A stretch of DNA of 64,000 bases from Amycolatopsis camponoti (GTDB lineage Bacteria; Actinomycetota; Actinomycetes; Mycobacteriales; Pseudonocardiaceae): contig NZ_CABVGP010000002.1 of the NCBI RefSeq assembly GCF_902497555.1, positions 1,252,501 to 1,316,500 of the forward strand, read 5' to 3'. Of this stretch, positions 34,499 through 44,306 are shown one piece after another. The number at the start of each line of letters is the position of its first letter. The stretch's first letter is position 1. The notes under the pieces are model-generated. The model made no database searches and had not been told where the DNA came from. It was given only the letters and a program-made list of their open reading frames with translations. The position numbers and the translations under genes are program-made.

Positions 34499-37057
34499 GT
34501 GGAAGCCAGCAAGCAGCACCGGACGGGCCCGCTCTCGACGTCGAACGCCGCCTCCGCGGGAGGACGTGCGTCGGCGGGGGAGAGCGGGCGCGCCGCCAAT
34601 GCCGGGGGAACCCTCTCCGCAGTCGGACGGCTGATCGAGCGGGCGGACGCCCTGCACCTGCGGGCGCCCGAGCTCGCCCTCGTCCTCGGCGAGCGCGCGG
34701 CCGCGTTGTCCGAAGCCGCCGGCGCCGACGAGCAGTGGATCCGGGCCGAGAGCCTGGTCGTGTCCGCGCGCGTCCGCCTCGGCGAGCGGCCGGGCACGGT
34801 CGGGCGCGCCGTCGCGGCCCTGCGCGCGGCCGAGCACGCCGGCTACGGCGACATCGCCGCCCGGCTGCGCATCGACCTCGCCGTGTGCGCCCGCAGCCTG
34901 GGCGTGCCGCTGACCGGGCTCGCCGCGCTGCGGCCGGTGCTCACCGACCCCGTCGTTTCGCCGGTGCACCGCGCCGCCGCGTTGACGCACCTCGTCGGCT
35001 GCCTCGGCTTGCTGGGCCGGAAGGCCGAGCTGGACCGGGCGCTGGTCGAGGCGGACAAGCTCGTCCTCGGCGACGAGTCCCTGAGCGCCGACACCCAGCT
35101 GCTGGTGCGGGCGCTGCTGCGCGTCGGCACGGCCGCGCACCGGCGCCGCCACGGCGATCTGACCGCGGCGGCCGACGCCGCCCGGACCGGCCTGGGCTTC
35201 CTGGAGAAGCTCGACAACCCGGCCGACGACGGCGGTCTCGTCCGGATCCGGCTGGTGCTGCTGCTGGTGAGCACGCTGCTCGACCGCGGTGACGCCGAAA
35301 TGGCGTACGAGATCGCCGAGCCGATCCTGGCCGAGCCCGTGCGGGCGGCCGGGGTCGCGCCGCTGGGCTGGCTGCGGCTGGCCGTCGCGACGCGGATCCA
35401 CCTGCCCTCGGGTTCGGGTGAAGCGGCGATCGAGCTGGTCCGCGAAGCCGTGGCGAGCACCGACCGCCACGGGATGTCCGCCGTCACCGCCCGGTTGTGG
35501 CTGGAGCTGGCGCAGCTGCAGGAGCGGTTCGGGCAGGCCGAAGAAGCCATCGCGTGCCTGTACCGCTCGCGGGCGGCCGAGCAGCTCCACGCGCGGGCCC
35601 GGCGGCAGGCGTGCAGCGTGCTGGCCGGCGAGTTCGGCTCGGGGGAGCCGGCGTCGGTCGACCTCGACGAGGTGCTGAAGGCGGTGCCGGCGCGGCCGGT
35701 CCCGGTCGTCCCGGCCGTCGTGGCGGTTCCGGTGGCCCCGGCCCCGGCCGCCGCGGTCGAGCCGCCGACGCCGGCGTGGTCGTTCGGCCGCGAGGAGGAG
35801 ACCCCGAAGCCCGAGCCGCGGCAACCGGCCCCCGCGTGGTCGTTCGAGCGGCCGCGGGTGACCGCCGACGCGGCCGAGACGTCGGTGCTGCCGGCGGTGC
35901 GGGACGAGCCCGCGGAGCCTCGCGTGCGCCCCGAGCCGGTGGTCGTGGAACGGCGGCGGCCCGAGCCGGTCGAGGGCCGGCCGACGGGACGCCGGCGCGA
36001 GCCGGAGCCGATCGAGGTGCGGTCAGCCGAGGTCGAGTCCGTGCGGCGGGAACCCGAGCCCGTCGAGGTGCGGCCGGTCGAGCCGGAGCGCGTCGAACCC
36101 GCGCGCCGGCGCGAGCCGGAGCCGGTCGAGGTGCGGTCGGCGATCGTCGACCCGCCGTGGCGGCGTGCGTCGCCCGGCCAGGCGCCGCCGATTCCGCCGG
36201 AACCCGTCGAAGCGCAGCCGTCCGGACGCCGGCGCGCGCCGGAGGTCCCCGCCGAGCCGATCGAAGTCCGCGGCGTGCCCGAGCGCCGGCCCGAAACCAA
36301 CGGCGAACCGGTCGAGCCACCGGCGCCCCAGGAAAGCGAGAAGCCCAAGTTCTCCTGGGCGGCACTCGCCGAATCGCGGCTGCGGGAGACCGCCGCCGAA
36401 CGGGAGTCGGCGCCCACGCGCATCACGCCGGCGTTGCCGCTCGCCCCCGAGCCCGCCGCCGAGCGGGAGCCGTGGGAGGCGCGGCGCGAACCGCAGCCGT
36501 CGACCCGGCACGACGCCGAGCACGGTTCGGAGGCCGCCCGGTCGGTGCTGGACCGTCTGGGGATTTCGTCGTCGGGCGGTGCGAGCGGCGGCCGTCGCCG
36601 GGCGGAAGACGCGGAAAGCCCGCGCGAAACCGAGTCCGGTGCGGAAAGCCCGCGCCGGGAACGCGCCGAGGCCCAGCCGGAGCTGGCGCCGCCGCCGCGG
36701 CCGGAGGACGAGCCGCCGTCGGTGCCGGACTACCGCGACGAGGCTGAGCCCTGGCTGCCGCGGCTGCGGATGCCGCCGTCGCTGGAGCCGATGGAGGACT
36801 TCGGCCACTGGACGCCGGCGACGGCACCGTTCCCGGAGAGCTACGCGCGCGCCATCGCCGAGGACGAGCCCCCGCCGGACGCGGGCCTCGCCGACCTCCT
36901 GGCCCGCGCGCTGGCCGAGCACCAGGCGGGCACCGCGAGCGCGGCGGCGCTCGTCAAGAAGCTGGGATCGAACGACACCGGCCGTCGCAACGGTCACGGC
37001 CGCAACGGCCACGGAGCCGAGGTCTCGGACTCCCGCCGGCACGGCTCGGGCGACTGA
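34499..37057 (+). CDS. TPR-like protein with a long charged, repetitive disordered tail
   Basis: An 852-residue protein starting at GTG 34499, 16 bases after ettA. Residues 30-385 are leucine/alanine helical repeats (ADALHLRAPELALVLGERAA, RLWLELAQLQERFGQAEEA) that read as TPR-like. Residues 390-750 are low-complexity, built on Pro/Glu/Arg units such as RREPEPVEVRSA repeated several times. Two PAWSF elements and a KFSWAALAE short motif occur. The end has a helical segment (GLADLLARALAEHQAG) and NGHGRNGHG. No family recognised. Probably a cytoplasmic scaffold; the repeats suggest rapid length change. Confidence 0.85.
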   Translation: MEASKQHRTGPLSTSNAASAGGRASAGESGRAANAGGTLSAVGRLIERADALHLRAPELALVLGERAAALSEAAGADEQWIRAESLVVSARVRLGERPGTVGRAVAALRAAEHAGYGDIAARLRIDLAVCARSLGVPLTGLAALRPVLTDPVVSPVHRAAALTHLVGCLGLLGRKAELDRALVEADKLVLGDESLSADTQLLVRALLRVGTAAHRRRHGDLTAAADAARTGLGFLEKLDNPADDGGLVRIRLVLLLVSTLLDRGDAEMAYEIAEPILAEPVRAAGVAPLGWLRLAVATRIHLPSGSGEAAIELVREAVASTDRHGMSAVTARLWLELAQLQERFGQAEEAIACLYRSRAAEQLHARARRQACSVLAGEFGSGEPASVDLDEVLKAVPARPVPVVPAVVAVPVAPAPAAAVEPPTPAWSFGREEETPKPEPRQPAPAWSFERPRVTADAAETSVLPAVRDEPAEPRVRPEPVVVERRRPEPVEGRPTGRRREPEPIEVRSAEVESVRREPEPVEVRPVEPERVEPARRREPEPVEVRSAIVDPPWRRASPGQAPPIPPEPVEAQPSGRRRAPEVPAEPIEVRGVPERRPETNGEPVEPPAPQESEKPKFSWAALAESRLRETAAERESAPTRITPALPLAPEPAAEREPWEARREPQPSTRHDAEHGSEAARSVLDRLGISSSGGASGGRRRAEDAESPRETESGAESPRRERAEAQPELAPPPRPEDEPPSVPDYRDEAEPWLPRLRMPPSLEPMEDFGHWTPATAPFPESYARAIAEDEPPPDAGLADLLARALAEHQAGTASAAALVKKLGSNDTGRRNGHGRNGHGAEVSDSRRHGSGD

Positions 37058-37501
37058 CCGAGGCCCGCGGCGGCCCTCGGATCCGGGTCGCCCGCCCTTG
37101 GCCGTTCCACCGAAGCGGCGCTTCCGCGCCGAAGCACCCCTATTCGTCGCCGACCTGCCCGGGGCCCCTCGACAGTGGCGTCCGTCGCACCCCGGTGTCG
37201 CCGACCGGCCGACAACGTTCGCCGAACGGCTCCGCATGCCCTCAGCTGAACCGATCATGTCGGCCCTACGTCGGGTAATGCGCGCGGAGCCAGGCTGGTC
37301 AGCGCCGCGGGAGGCTCCGGAACGCAACCCGTCAGTAGCTTGACCGATCACGCGAATCCGCTGGCCCGGAAGGGTTTTCCGACACTGGGGAACCCCCGGG
37401 TCTTCATGTGATCCCCGACCGGAGCGCATTAGTGTGGGGTGGCCGGACTCAACGCCGAACCGGCGCGGTGCCACCTCACGAATACTGGAGAGTTGCCTCA
37501 A
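37058..37501 (+). other. 444-base leader/intergenic region before gdh
   Basis: No gene is visible. It holds a six-bp CCGAGG/CCTCGG hairpin just after the TPR gene and a TTGACC at about 37340 without a matching -10. The gdh ribosome binding site (GGAGAG) is at its end. Any gdh promoter must lie here, but I cannot place it with confidence. Confidence 0.4.
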
Positions 37502-40500
37502 ATGAGCTCGACCGGAGTCTCGTCCCTACCCGGAACCGGAGCCGAAACCGAACCCGAGTTCGGCCAGCGGTCCCCGGCCAGCCCGGAGCAGATCAGGGAC
37601 GACCTGATCGACGCCGCCGCCGGCCTGGCCCCGGAGATCGGGGAGCTCATCCGGCTCTACTACCGGCACATCCCGGCCGAGGAGATCGTCGGCGACGAGC
37701 CCGTCAACCTGGTCGGCGCCGTGCGCTCGCACCTGCAGCTCGCCAAGTCCCGGATGCCCGGCCGCCCGGCCGTGCGGCTGCTGAACCCCACCGTCGCCGA
37801 AGACGGCTGGGCGCGGGAAGCCACCGTCGTGCAGGTCGTCACCGACGACATGCCCTACCTGGTCGACTCGATCGCCGCCGAGTTCGCCCGTGACGGCGTG
37901 CAGGTGCAGCGGATCGTCCACCCGATCGTCGTCGTCAGCCGCGACCTGACCGGGGAGCTGCAGGACGTCCACCCGGACGCCGACCCGGCCGAGCCGCCCG
38001 CGAACTCGGCCGCCGAGTCGTGGATGTACATCGAGATCGACTTCGTCACCGACCCGAACCGGGCCCGCGAGCTCGACAACCGCCTCTCCAGCGTCCTGGG
38101 CGACGTCCGCGAGGTCGTCGAGGACGCCGAGAAGATGGCCCAGACGGCCTGCCAGCTCGCGAGCGAACTGGAGACGGACCCGCCGAACCTGCCCCAGCCC
38201 GAGGTCGCCGAGGGCGCCCGGCTGCTGCGCTGGCTGGCCGACGGCCACTTCACCTTCCTCGGCTACCGCCGCTACGAGCTGATCGACAACCCGCACCCGG
38301 ACTCGGACGAGCCGGCCCTGCGCGCGGTGCTGGCCTCCGGGCTCGGCGTGCTGCGCCAGGACAGCCTGGCCGCCCGCGGCCTCACCGCCGGTCCGGACAC
38401 CGCCGCGTCCGCGCTCTCGCCGGCGCTGCTGGTGCTGACCCAGGCGAGCGCGCCCTCGACCGTGCACCGCCCGGTCTACCCGTACTACGTCGGCGTCAAG
38501 ACCTTCGACAGCGAAGGCGACGTCACCGGCGAACACCGCTTCCTCGGCATGTTCACCACCACCGCGCTGCACGAGAACGTGCTCGACATCCCGGTGGTGT
38601 GCAAGCGGGTCCGCGAGGTCATCCACCGCGCCGGGTTCCCGATGGAGTCCTTCTCCGGCCAGCGGATGCTCGAAGTGCTGCAGAACTGGCCGCGCGCCGA
38701 CCTGTTCTCCGCCGACACCGACTCGCTGTACGCGACGACCACCGGCGCGATCACGCTGTCGGACCGCCGCCGGCTGCGGCTGTTCCTGCGCCGCGACCCC
38801 TACGGCCGCTTCTACTCCTGCCTCGTCTACCTCCCGCAGGACCGCTACACGACGCGGTCGCGGCTGGCGATGCAGGAAGTCCTGCTGGAAGAGCTCGAAG
38901 GCACCCAGCTCGAGTACAGCGCGCGGATCGGCGAGACCGTCCTCGCGCAGGTGCACTTCATGGTCCACACCGATCCCGCGCGCCGGCTCGAGCCGGACAC
39001 CGCGAAGATCCAGGACCGGCTGAACAGCGCCGTCCGCAGCTGGGACGACCGGATGGTCGAGGCGGTCCTCGACGAACGCCGTGAGCGCTCGGACGGCGGC
39101 GTCGCCGTGGGCGTCCTCGGCGAGGAGTCGGCGACCGAGCAGGGCCAGCGCTTCGCGAGCGTCTTCCCGGAGGGCTACAAGGAGGACTTCTCGGCCGGCG
39201 AGGCGCTGGCCGACCTCCGCGCCCTCGACTCGCTGACCGACGAGGGCGACCTCGCGCTGTCGTTCTACCGGCCGGCCGACGCCGAGCCGGGCGAACGGCG
39301 CTTCAAGCTCTACCTGCGCGGCGAAGGCGTCACCCTCTCGAAGGTGCTCCCCGTGCTGCAGGCGATGGGCGTCGAGGTGGTCGACGAGCGGCCGTACGAG
39401 CTGCACCGCGAAGACGGCGGTGCCTGCTGGATCTACGACTTCGGCCTGCGCGTCGCGCAGAAGATGCTCGACGAGGGCGACGACCACGCGGTCGAGCAGC
39501 TGCGCGGTCGCTTCCAGGACGCCTTCGAGGCCGCCTGGCGGGGTTACGCCGAGGTCGACGGGCTCAACGGCCTGGTCCTGCGGGCCGGGCTGACCTGGCG
39601 CCAGGCCGCCGTGCTGCGCGCGTACTCGCGGTACCTGCGCCAGGCCGGGAGCGCGTTCTCCCAGGACTACATCCAGAACACGCTGCTGAACCACACCCAG
39701 GTCGCGACGAAGCTGCTGCGGCTGTTCGAAGCCCGCTTCGACCCGCAGCTGGGCGACGCCGACCGCGAAGCCGCCACCGAGGCGCTCGCGAGCGAGCTCG
39801 GCGCGATGATCGACGAGGTCACCAGCCTCGACGAGGACCGCATCCTGCGCCGCCTGATGGCCGTCATCCGGGCCACGCTGCGGACGAACTACCACGTCAC
39901 CGACGCCGACGGGAAACCGAAGACCTACCTGGCGATCAAGCTCGACCCGGCCGGCGTGCCCGACCTGCCCGAGCCGCGGCCGAAGTTCGAGATCTTCGTG
40001 TACTCGCCGCGCGTCGAGGGCGTGCACCTGCGCTTCGGCGAGGTCGCTCGTGGCGGTCTGCGCTGGTCGGACCGCCGCGAGGACTTCCGCACCGAGATCC
40101 TCGGCCTGGTCAAGGCGCAGGCGGTCAAGAACGCCGTGATCGTCCCGGTCGGCGCGAAGGGCGGCTTCGTCGTGAAGATGCCGCCGGCCGCGACCGGGGA
40201 CGCGAGCATCGACCGCGACGCCCAGCTCACCGAGGGCATCGCCTGCTACCGCATGTTCATCTCCGGCCTGCTCGACCTGACCGACAACCGGATCGAGGGC
40301 AAGACCGTGCCCGCGCCGGGCGTCGTCCGGCACGACGCCGACGACTCGTACCTGGTCGTCGCGGCCGACAAGGGCACCGCGAAGTTCTCCGACATCGCCA
40401 ACGAGATGTCCGCGAAGTACGGCTTCTGGCTGGGCGACGCGTTCGCCTCCGGCGGCTCGGTCGGCTACGACCACAAGGCCATGGGCATCACCGCGAAGGG

Positions 40501-42487
40501 TGCCTGGGAGAGCGTCAAGCGGCACTTCCGCGAGCTGGGCAAGGACACCCAGACCGAGGACTTCACCGTCGTCGGCATCGGCGACATGATGGGTGACGTC
40601 TTCGGCAACGGCATGCTGCTCTCGGAGCACATCCGGCTCGTCGCCGCGTTCAACCACATGCACGTCTTCCTGGACCCGAACCCGGATGCCGCGGCGACGT
40701 TCGCCGAGCGCCGCCGGCTGTTCGACCTCCCGCGCAGCTCGTGGGACGACTACGACCGCTCGCTGATCAGCGAGGGCGGCGGGATCTACCCGCGCACGGC
40801 GAAGTCGATCCCGATCAGCCCGCAGGTCCGGGAAGCCCTCGGCCTGGACGAGAACGTCAAGGCGCTGGCGCCGATGGACCTGATCCAGGCGATCCTGCTG
40901 GCCCCGGTGGAACTCCTGTGGAACGGCGGCATCGGCACCTACGTCAAGGCGGAGTCCGAGACCCACGCGGCCGCCGGTGACAAGGCCAACGACGCCATCC
41001 GCGTCGACGGCAAGCAGCTGCGCGTCAAGGTCTTCGGCGAAGGCGGCAACCTGGGCCTCACGCAGCTGGGGCGCATCGAGTTCGCCCGCAACGGCGGCAA
41101 GATCAACACCGACGCGCTGGACAACTCGGCCGGCGTCGACTGCTCCGACCACGAGGTCAACATCAAGATCCTGCTCGACCACCTGGTGCAGACCGGGAAG
41201 CTCGAGGAGGCCCAGCGCAACGAGCTGCTGGCGGAGATGACCGACGAGGTCGGCGCGCTGGTGCTGGCCGACAACTACCGGCAGAACGCCGTCCTCGGCG
41301 TCAGCCGGGCGCACGCCGCGCCGATGGTGTCGGTGCACGCGCGCCAGGTGCAGGCGCTCGTGTCCGCCGGCGCCTTCGACCGCAAGCTCGAAGCGCTGCC
41401 GAGCAACTCCGAGTTCCGCGAGCTGGAGAAGGCGGGCAAGGGCCTCACGTCGCCGGAGCTCGCGACCCTGCTCGCGCACGTCAAGCTCGAGCTGAAGGAC
41501 GAGCTGCTCGCCAGCGACCTGCCCGACTCGAAGGTGTTCGCGGCCCGCCTGCCCGAGTACTTCCCGAAGCCGCTGCGCGAGCGGTTCGGCCCCGCGATCG
41601 GCGAACACCCGCTGAAGCGCCAGATCATCACCACGCTCGTCGCCAACGAGGTGGTCGACGGCGGCGGCATCTCCTTCGTCTACCGGCTGATGGAGGAGAT
41701 GAGCGCGACCGCGACCGACGCGGTGCGCGCGTACGCGGTGGTGACGCAGGTGTTCGACCTCCCGTCCCTGTGGCAGGAGATCGACGCGCTCGACAACGTC
41801 GTGCCCACCGACGTCGCCAACGCCATGGTGCTGGAGACGCGGCGGCTGCTCGACCGGGCGGCGCGCTGGTTCCTCACCAACCGGCCGCAGCCCCTGGCGC
41901 CGCTGTCGGAGATCCAGCGCTTCGGCCGCGTGCTCGACGAACTCGTCCCGAAGATCGGCGACCTGCTGCGCGGCCGCGAGGCCGAGTCGGTGCAGAAGCA
42001 CGCCGACGAGCTGATGGCCGCGAACGTGCCCGAGGCGCTGGCCCACCGCGTCTCGCTGCTGCTGCACACCTACGGCCTGCTCGACGTCACCGAGGTGGCC
42101 GAGCTCGCCGAGCAGCAGATCGGCGTGGACGCGACGCACAGCCCGGCGGAGACGGCGGAGCTGTACTACGCGCTTTCGGACCACCTCGACATCGACAAGA
42201 TGCTGACCGAGATCAGCGCGCTCGAACGCGGCAACCGCTGGCACGCGCTCGCCCGGCTTTCGCTGCGCGACGACGTCTACGGCTCGCTGCGGGCGATCAC
42301 GCTGGACGCGTTGCGGCACAGCGATCCCGGCTCGTCCGGGGACGCCAAGATCGCGCAGTGGGAGAAGACGAACTCCTCCCGGTTGCAGCGGGCGCGCGTC
42401 GCGCTGGACGAGATCCACAAGTCCGGCCGGCTCGACCTGGCGACGCTTTCGGTGGCGGCCCGCCAGATCCGGAGCACGGTGCGGTGA
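37502..42487 (+). CDS. gdh: NAD-specific glutamate dehydrogenase, large (180-kDa) type
   Basis: A 1661-residue enzyme oxidising glutamate to 2-oxoglutarate and ammonia, feeding carbon and nitrogen balance. The N-terminal 700 residues include ACT-like regulatory segments (VVQVVTDDMPYLVDSIAAEF). The catalytic core has LRWSDRREDFRTEILGLVKA, KNAVIVPVGAKGGFV with catalytic Lys, and VVGIGDMMGDVFGNGML, the NAD-domain entry. A C-terminal helical domain closes it. Length matches the L-180 class (M. smegmatis about 1,600). In mycobacteria the FHA protein GarA inhibits this enzyme. GGAGAG sets the ATG. Orthologue: Rv2476c. Confidence 0.96.
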   Translation: MSSTGVSSLPGTGAETEPEFGQRSPASPEQIRDDLIDAAAGLAPEIGELIRLYYRHIPAEEIVGDEPVNLVGAVRSHLQLAKSRMPGRPAVRLLNPTVAEDGWAREATVVQVVTDDMPYLVDSIAAEFARDGVQVQRIVHPIVVVSRDLTGELQDVHPDADPAEPPANSAAESWMYIEIDFVTDPNRARELDNRLSSVLGDVREVVEDAEKMAQTACQLASELETDPPNLPQPEVAEGARLLRWLADGHFTFLGYRRYELIDNPHPDSDEPALRAVLASGLGVLRQDSLAARGLTAGPDTAASALSPALLVLTQASAPSTVHRPVYPYYVGVKTFDSEGDVTGEHRFLGMFTTTALHENVLDIPVVCKRVREVIHRAGFPMESFSGQRMLEVLQNWPRADLFSADTDSLYATTTGAITLSDRRRLRLFLRRDPYGRFYSCLVYLPQDRYTTRSRLAMQEVLLEELEGTQLEYSARIGETVLAQVHFMVHTDPARRLEPDTAKIQDRLNSAVRSWDDRMVEAVLDERRERSDGGVAVGVLGEESATEQGQRFASVFPEGYKEDFSAGEALADLRALDSLTDEGDLALSFYRPADAEPGERRFKLYLRGEGVTLSKVLPVLQAMGVEVVDERPYELHREDGGACWIYDFGLRVAQKMLDEGDDHAVEQLRGRFQDAFEAAWRGYAEVDGLNGLVLRAGLTWRQAAVLRAYSRYLRQAGSAFSQDYIQNTLLNHTQVATKLLRLFEARFDPQLGDADREAATEALASELGAMIDEVTSLDEDRILRRLMAVIRATLRTNYHVTDADGKPKTYLAIKLDPAGVPDLPEPRPKFEIFVYSPRVEGVHLRFGEVARGGLRWSDRREDFRTEILGLVKAQAVKNAVIVPVGAKGGFVVKMPPAATGDASIDRDAQLTEGIACYRMFISGLLDLTDNRIEGKTVPAPGVVRHDADDSYLVVAADKGTAKFSDIANEMSAKYGFWLGDAFASGGSVGYDHKAMGITAKGAWESVKRHFRELGKDTQTEDFTVVGIGDMMGDVFGNGMLLSEHIRLVAAFNHMHVFLDPNPDAAATFAERRRLFDLPRSSWDDYDRSLISEGGGIYPRTAKSIPISPQVREALGLDENVKALAPMDLIQAILLAPVELLWNGGIGTYVKAESETHAAAGDKANDAIRVDGKQLRVKVFGEGGNLGLTQLGRIEFARNGGKINTDALDNSAGVDCSDHEVNIKILLDHLVQTGKLEEAQRNELLAEMTDEVGALVLADNYRQNAVLGVSRAHAAPMVSVHARQVQALVSAGAFDRKLEALPSNSEFRELEKAGKGLTSPELATLLAHVKLELKDELLASDLPDSKVFAARLPEYFPKPLRERFGPAIGEHPLKRQIITTLVANEVVDGGGISFVYRLMEEMSATATDAVRAYAVVTQVFDLPSLWQEIDALDNVVPTDVANAMVLETRRLLDRAARWFLTNRPQPLAPLSEIQRFGRVLDELVPKIGDLLRGREAESVQKHADELMAANVPEALAHRVSLLLHTYGLLDVTEVAELAEQQIGVDATHSPAETAELYYALSDHLDIDKMLTEISALERGNRWHALARLSLRDDVYGSLRAITLDALRHSDPGSSGDAKIAQWEKTNSSRLQRARVALDEIHKSGRLDLATLSVAARQIRSTVR

Positions 42488-42903
42488 CCTACGTTGCGCA
42501 CGTCCGCCCGCGCTGGACGGACATGGACGTCTACGGCCACATCAACCACGCGAAGATGGTGACGCTGCTCGAAGAGGCGCGGATCCCGCTGCTGTTCAAG
42601 GGAGCCGTCGAGGCCGGGCTCGACCAGCTGCCGAAGGGCATCGTCGTGGTCAAGCTGGAGGTGGCCTACAAGGCGCCGATCGTGGTGTCCGGGCAGGAGC
42701 TGCGCGTCGGCATCGACCTGACGGAGCTGCGCGCGGCGAGTTTCACGCTGGCCTACCGCGTCCACACCGGGCCGGCGGAGTCCGACCCGGTCGCGGTGAC
42801 GGCGGAGACGGTGCTGGCGCCGTACGACACGGTCGCGTTGCGGCCGCGTAGGCTCAGCCCGCCCGAGTCGGAGTTTCTGAAGCAGGGGTTCGCGGATGCC
42901 TGA
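42484..42903 (+). CDS. Acyl-CoA thioesterase (hotdog, 4HBT type)
   Basis: A 139-residue single hotdog domain. It begins MTYVAHVRPRWTDMDVYGHINHAKMV, where the Asp-His region DMDVYGHINH is the active-site motif of 4-hydroxybenzoyl-CoA-thioesterase-like enzymes. The GTG start overlaps the gdh stop (GTGA), so translation is coupled. The same gene follows gdh in Mycobacterium (Rv2475c). The acyl substrate is not known. Confidence 0.9.
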   Translation: MTYVAHVRPRWTDMDVYGHINHAKMVTLLEEARIPLLFKGAVEAGLDQLPKGIVVVKLEVAYKAPIVVSGQELRVGIDLTELRAASFTLAYRVHTGPAESDPVAVTAETVLAPYDTVALRPRRLSPPESEFLKQGFADA

Positions 42904-43531
42904 GTTGCTCGTACCGGACGCGGCGGACCGGGAGACCCTCGGTGCGTTCGTCGCCCGCGCGGTCCGGCTGGACGGCCAGACGGCCGTCCGCCTGCGGCAA
43001 CGCGGCGACGGCGTGGTCGAGGCCTGGACGGCGACGCCGTTCGAGTGCTTCGCGACGCGCGCGGTGGCGGGGGACGTGACCCCCGGCGACGTCACGGTGT
43101 CCGGCAACGAGCTGCTGGCGGCGCTGACCGTCGCGGGCGGCCCGAAGATGGACCCGGGCCCGGCCCGCGACCTGCTGTGGCACGGCGAGCTGCCGCCGTC
43201 CGGCCGCTGGCCGCTGGTGGACGAGCTGCCGGCGCGCGTCGTCGCGGAGCTGGCCGACCGGGGCGTGACGCTGGCCAGGGACAACGCCGGCCCGCACGGC
43301 AACCCGCCCGCGTCGCTGATGGACCAGGCGGTGCTGACCGTGTCCGGCGAAGCGACCGAGGTCAAGGTCCAGATGCGCTGCCTGTTCGCCATGTCCGGCA
43401 TGGGTTTCGTGGACTCGGACCTGGCCGAGGACGTCGTTCGCGTGTCGGCGACCGACTCGTGGCTGCGCCTGGACGCCCGCTACGGCGCGATCGTCCGGCG
43501 CCGGCACGCGCTGCTGCCGCTGCTGTTCTGA
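42896..43531 (+). CDS. Conserved actinobacterial protein of unknown function (Rv2474c-like position)
   Basis: A 211-residue protein overlapping the thioesterase gene by eight bases. It is alpha/beta in pattern, with VRLRQRGDGVVEAWTATPFECFA, LLDELPARVVAELADRG-type helices (VDELPARVVAELADRG) and a C-terminal DSWLRLDARYGAIVRRR. No signal, membrane segment or catalytic motif is evident. Its place after gdh and the thioesterase matches Rv2474c. No function is known to me. Confidence 0.85.
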   Translation: MPELLVPDAADRETLGAFVARAVRLDGQTAVRLRQRGDGVVEAWTATPFECFATRAVAGDVTPGDVTVSGNELLAALTVAGGPKMDPGPARDLLWHGELPPSGRWPLVDELPARVVAELADRGVTLARDNAGPHGNPPASLMDQAVLTVSGEATEVKVQMRCLFAMSGMGFVDSDLAEDVVRVSATDSWLRLDARYGAIVRRRHALLPLLF

Positions 43532-43583
43532 CGGTTTCCTTACGGCAGGGGCGCGGCCCCGTGTTCGGTGGCACCCTGGAGGC

Positions 43584-43832
43584 ATGCCCTCGGAAGACGA
43601 CCCGACCGCGGACTTCCTCGACGAGGTCCGCGCGGACGAGACGCCGTGGCGGCGCGACCGCCCGCCGGGGGAGCAGGCGCCGGAGCGCGCCGAGCGTCCT
43701 GAGAGGTGGGGCCGCACGCGAGCGGCGGGCCGGGCGGCCGCCCAAGCTGCGCCCTACCTCCAGGCCGCGGCCCTCGTGGCGTGGCTGGCGAGCGGTGCCT
43801 TCGATGACGGCTCCGGCAACCAAAGCGGCTGA
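43584..43832 (+). CDS. Small protein with one hydrophobic C-terminal segment
   Basis: An 82-residue protein with a charged start (MPSEDDPTADFLDEVRADET), an arginine-rich middle, and a modestly hydrophobic segment PYLQAAALVAWLASGAF near the end that could be membrane associated. TGGAGG precedes the ATG by a few bases. No family recognised. Confidence 0.65.
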   Translation: MPSEDDPTADFLDEVRADETPWRRDRPPGEQAPERAERPERWGRTRAAGRAAAQAAPYLQAAALVAWLASGAFDDGSGNQSG

Positions 43833-43871
43833 CGTGTTAGAGTCCGCGCCTTCCCGTGGGAGAGGCGAGCG

Positions 43872-44306
43872 ATGAGGTTTCCGGCGTTCACCGTGATCGT
43901 GACCCGCGAAGCCGGTGTCTGGACCGCGAAGGTGACCGACGGCCTCGACGCCGCGGCCGAGTTCAAGCGGTTCACCGACATCGACCCCGGCATGCGGAAG
44001 ATCGTCGCGAACCAGACCGGTCTCCCGCCGGAGCGGTTCTACCTCCGGTGGCGCTACGAGTTCGACGACGCGGACGCGACCGACCTCGTCCTGCAGTACC
44101 AGGAGGCGCACCGGATCGCCGAGGACGTGGCCGAGTGGCGCGAAGGGGTCCGCGCCCGCCTGGTCTCCACGCTGAACGGGCAGATTTCGCAGCGGGCGAT
44201 CGCCGACCTGCTCGGCCTGTCGCACCAGCGCGTCAACCAGCTCACGCACGCCCCGGTGCCCGACGCGGCCGACGTCGTCAAGCCCGGCCGCTGGGTGCCG
44301 CTCTAA
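43872..44306 (+). CDS. HicB-like protein fused to a helix-turn-helix domain
   Basis: A 144-residue protein. The N-terminal half (FTVIVTREAGVWTAKVTDGL) has the strand pattern of HicB-type RNase-H-like antitoxin domains. The C-terminal half carries a clear helix-turn-helix, GQISQRAIADLLGLSHQRVNQL. GGGAGAGGCGAGCG supports the ATG. There is no HicA toxin gene on either side, so it is either a solitary regulator or the remnant of a module. It overlaps the convergent GH13 gene by four bases. Confidence 0.75.
   Translation: MRFPAFTVIVTREAGVWTAKVTDGLDAAAEFKRFTDIDPGMRKIVANQTGLPPERFYLRWRYEFDDADATDLVLQYQEAHRIAEDVAEWREGVRARLVSTLNGQISQRAIADLLGLSHQRVNQLTHAPVPDAADVVKPGRWVPL

Noticed and set aside
37526..42418. 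1630-codon minus-strand open frame opposite gdh
   Set aside because: Antisense shadow of the glutamate dehydrogenase gene with no conserved motifs.
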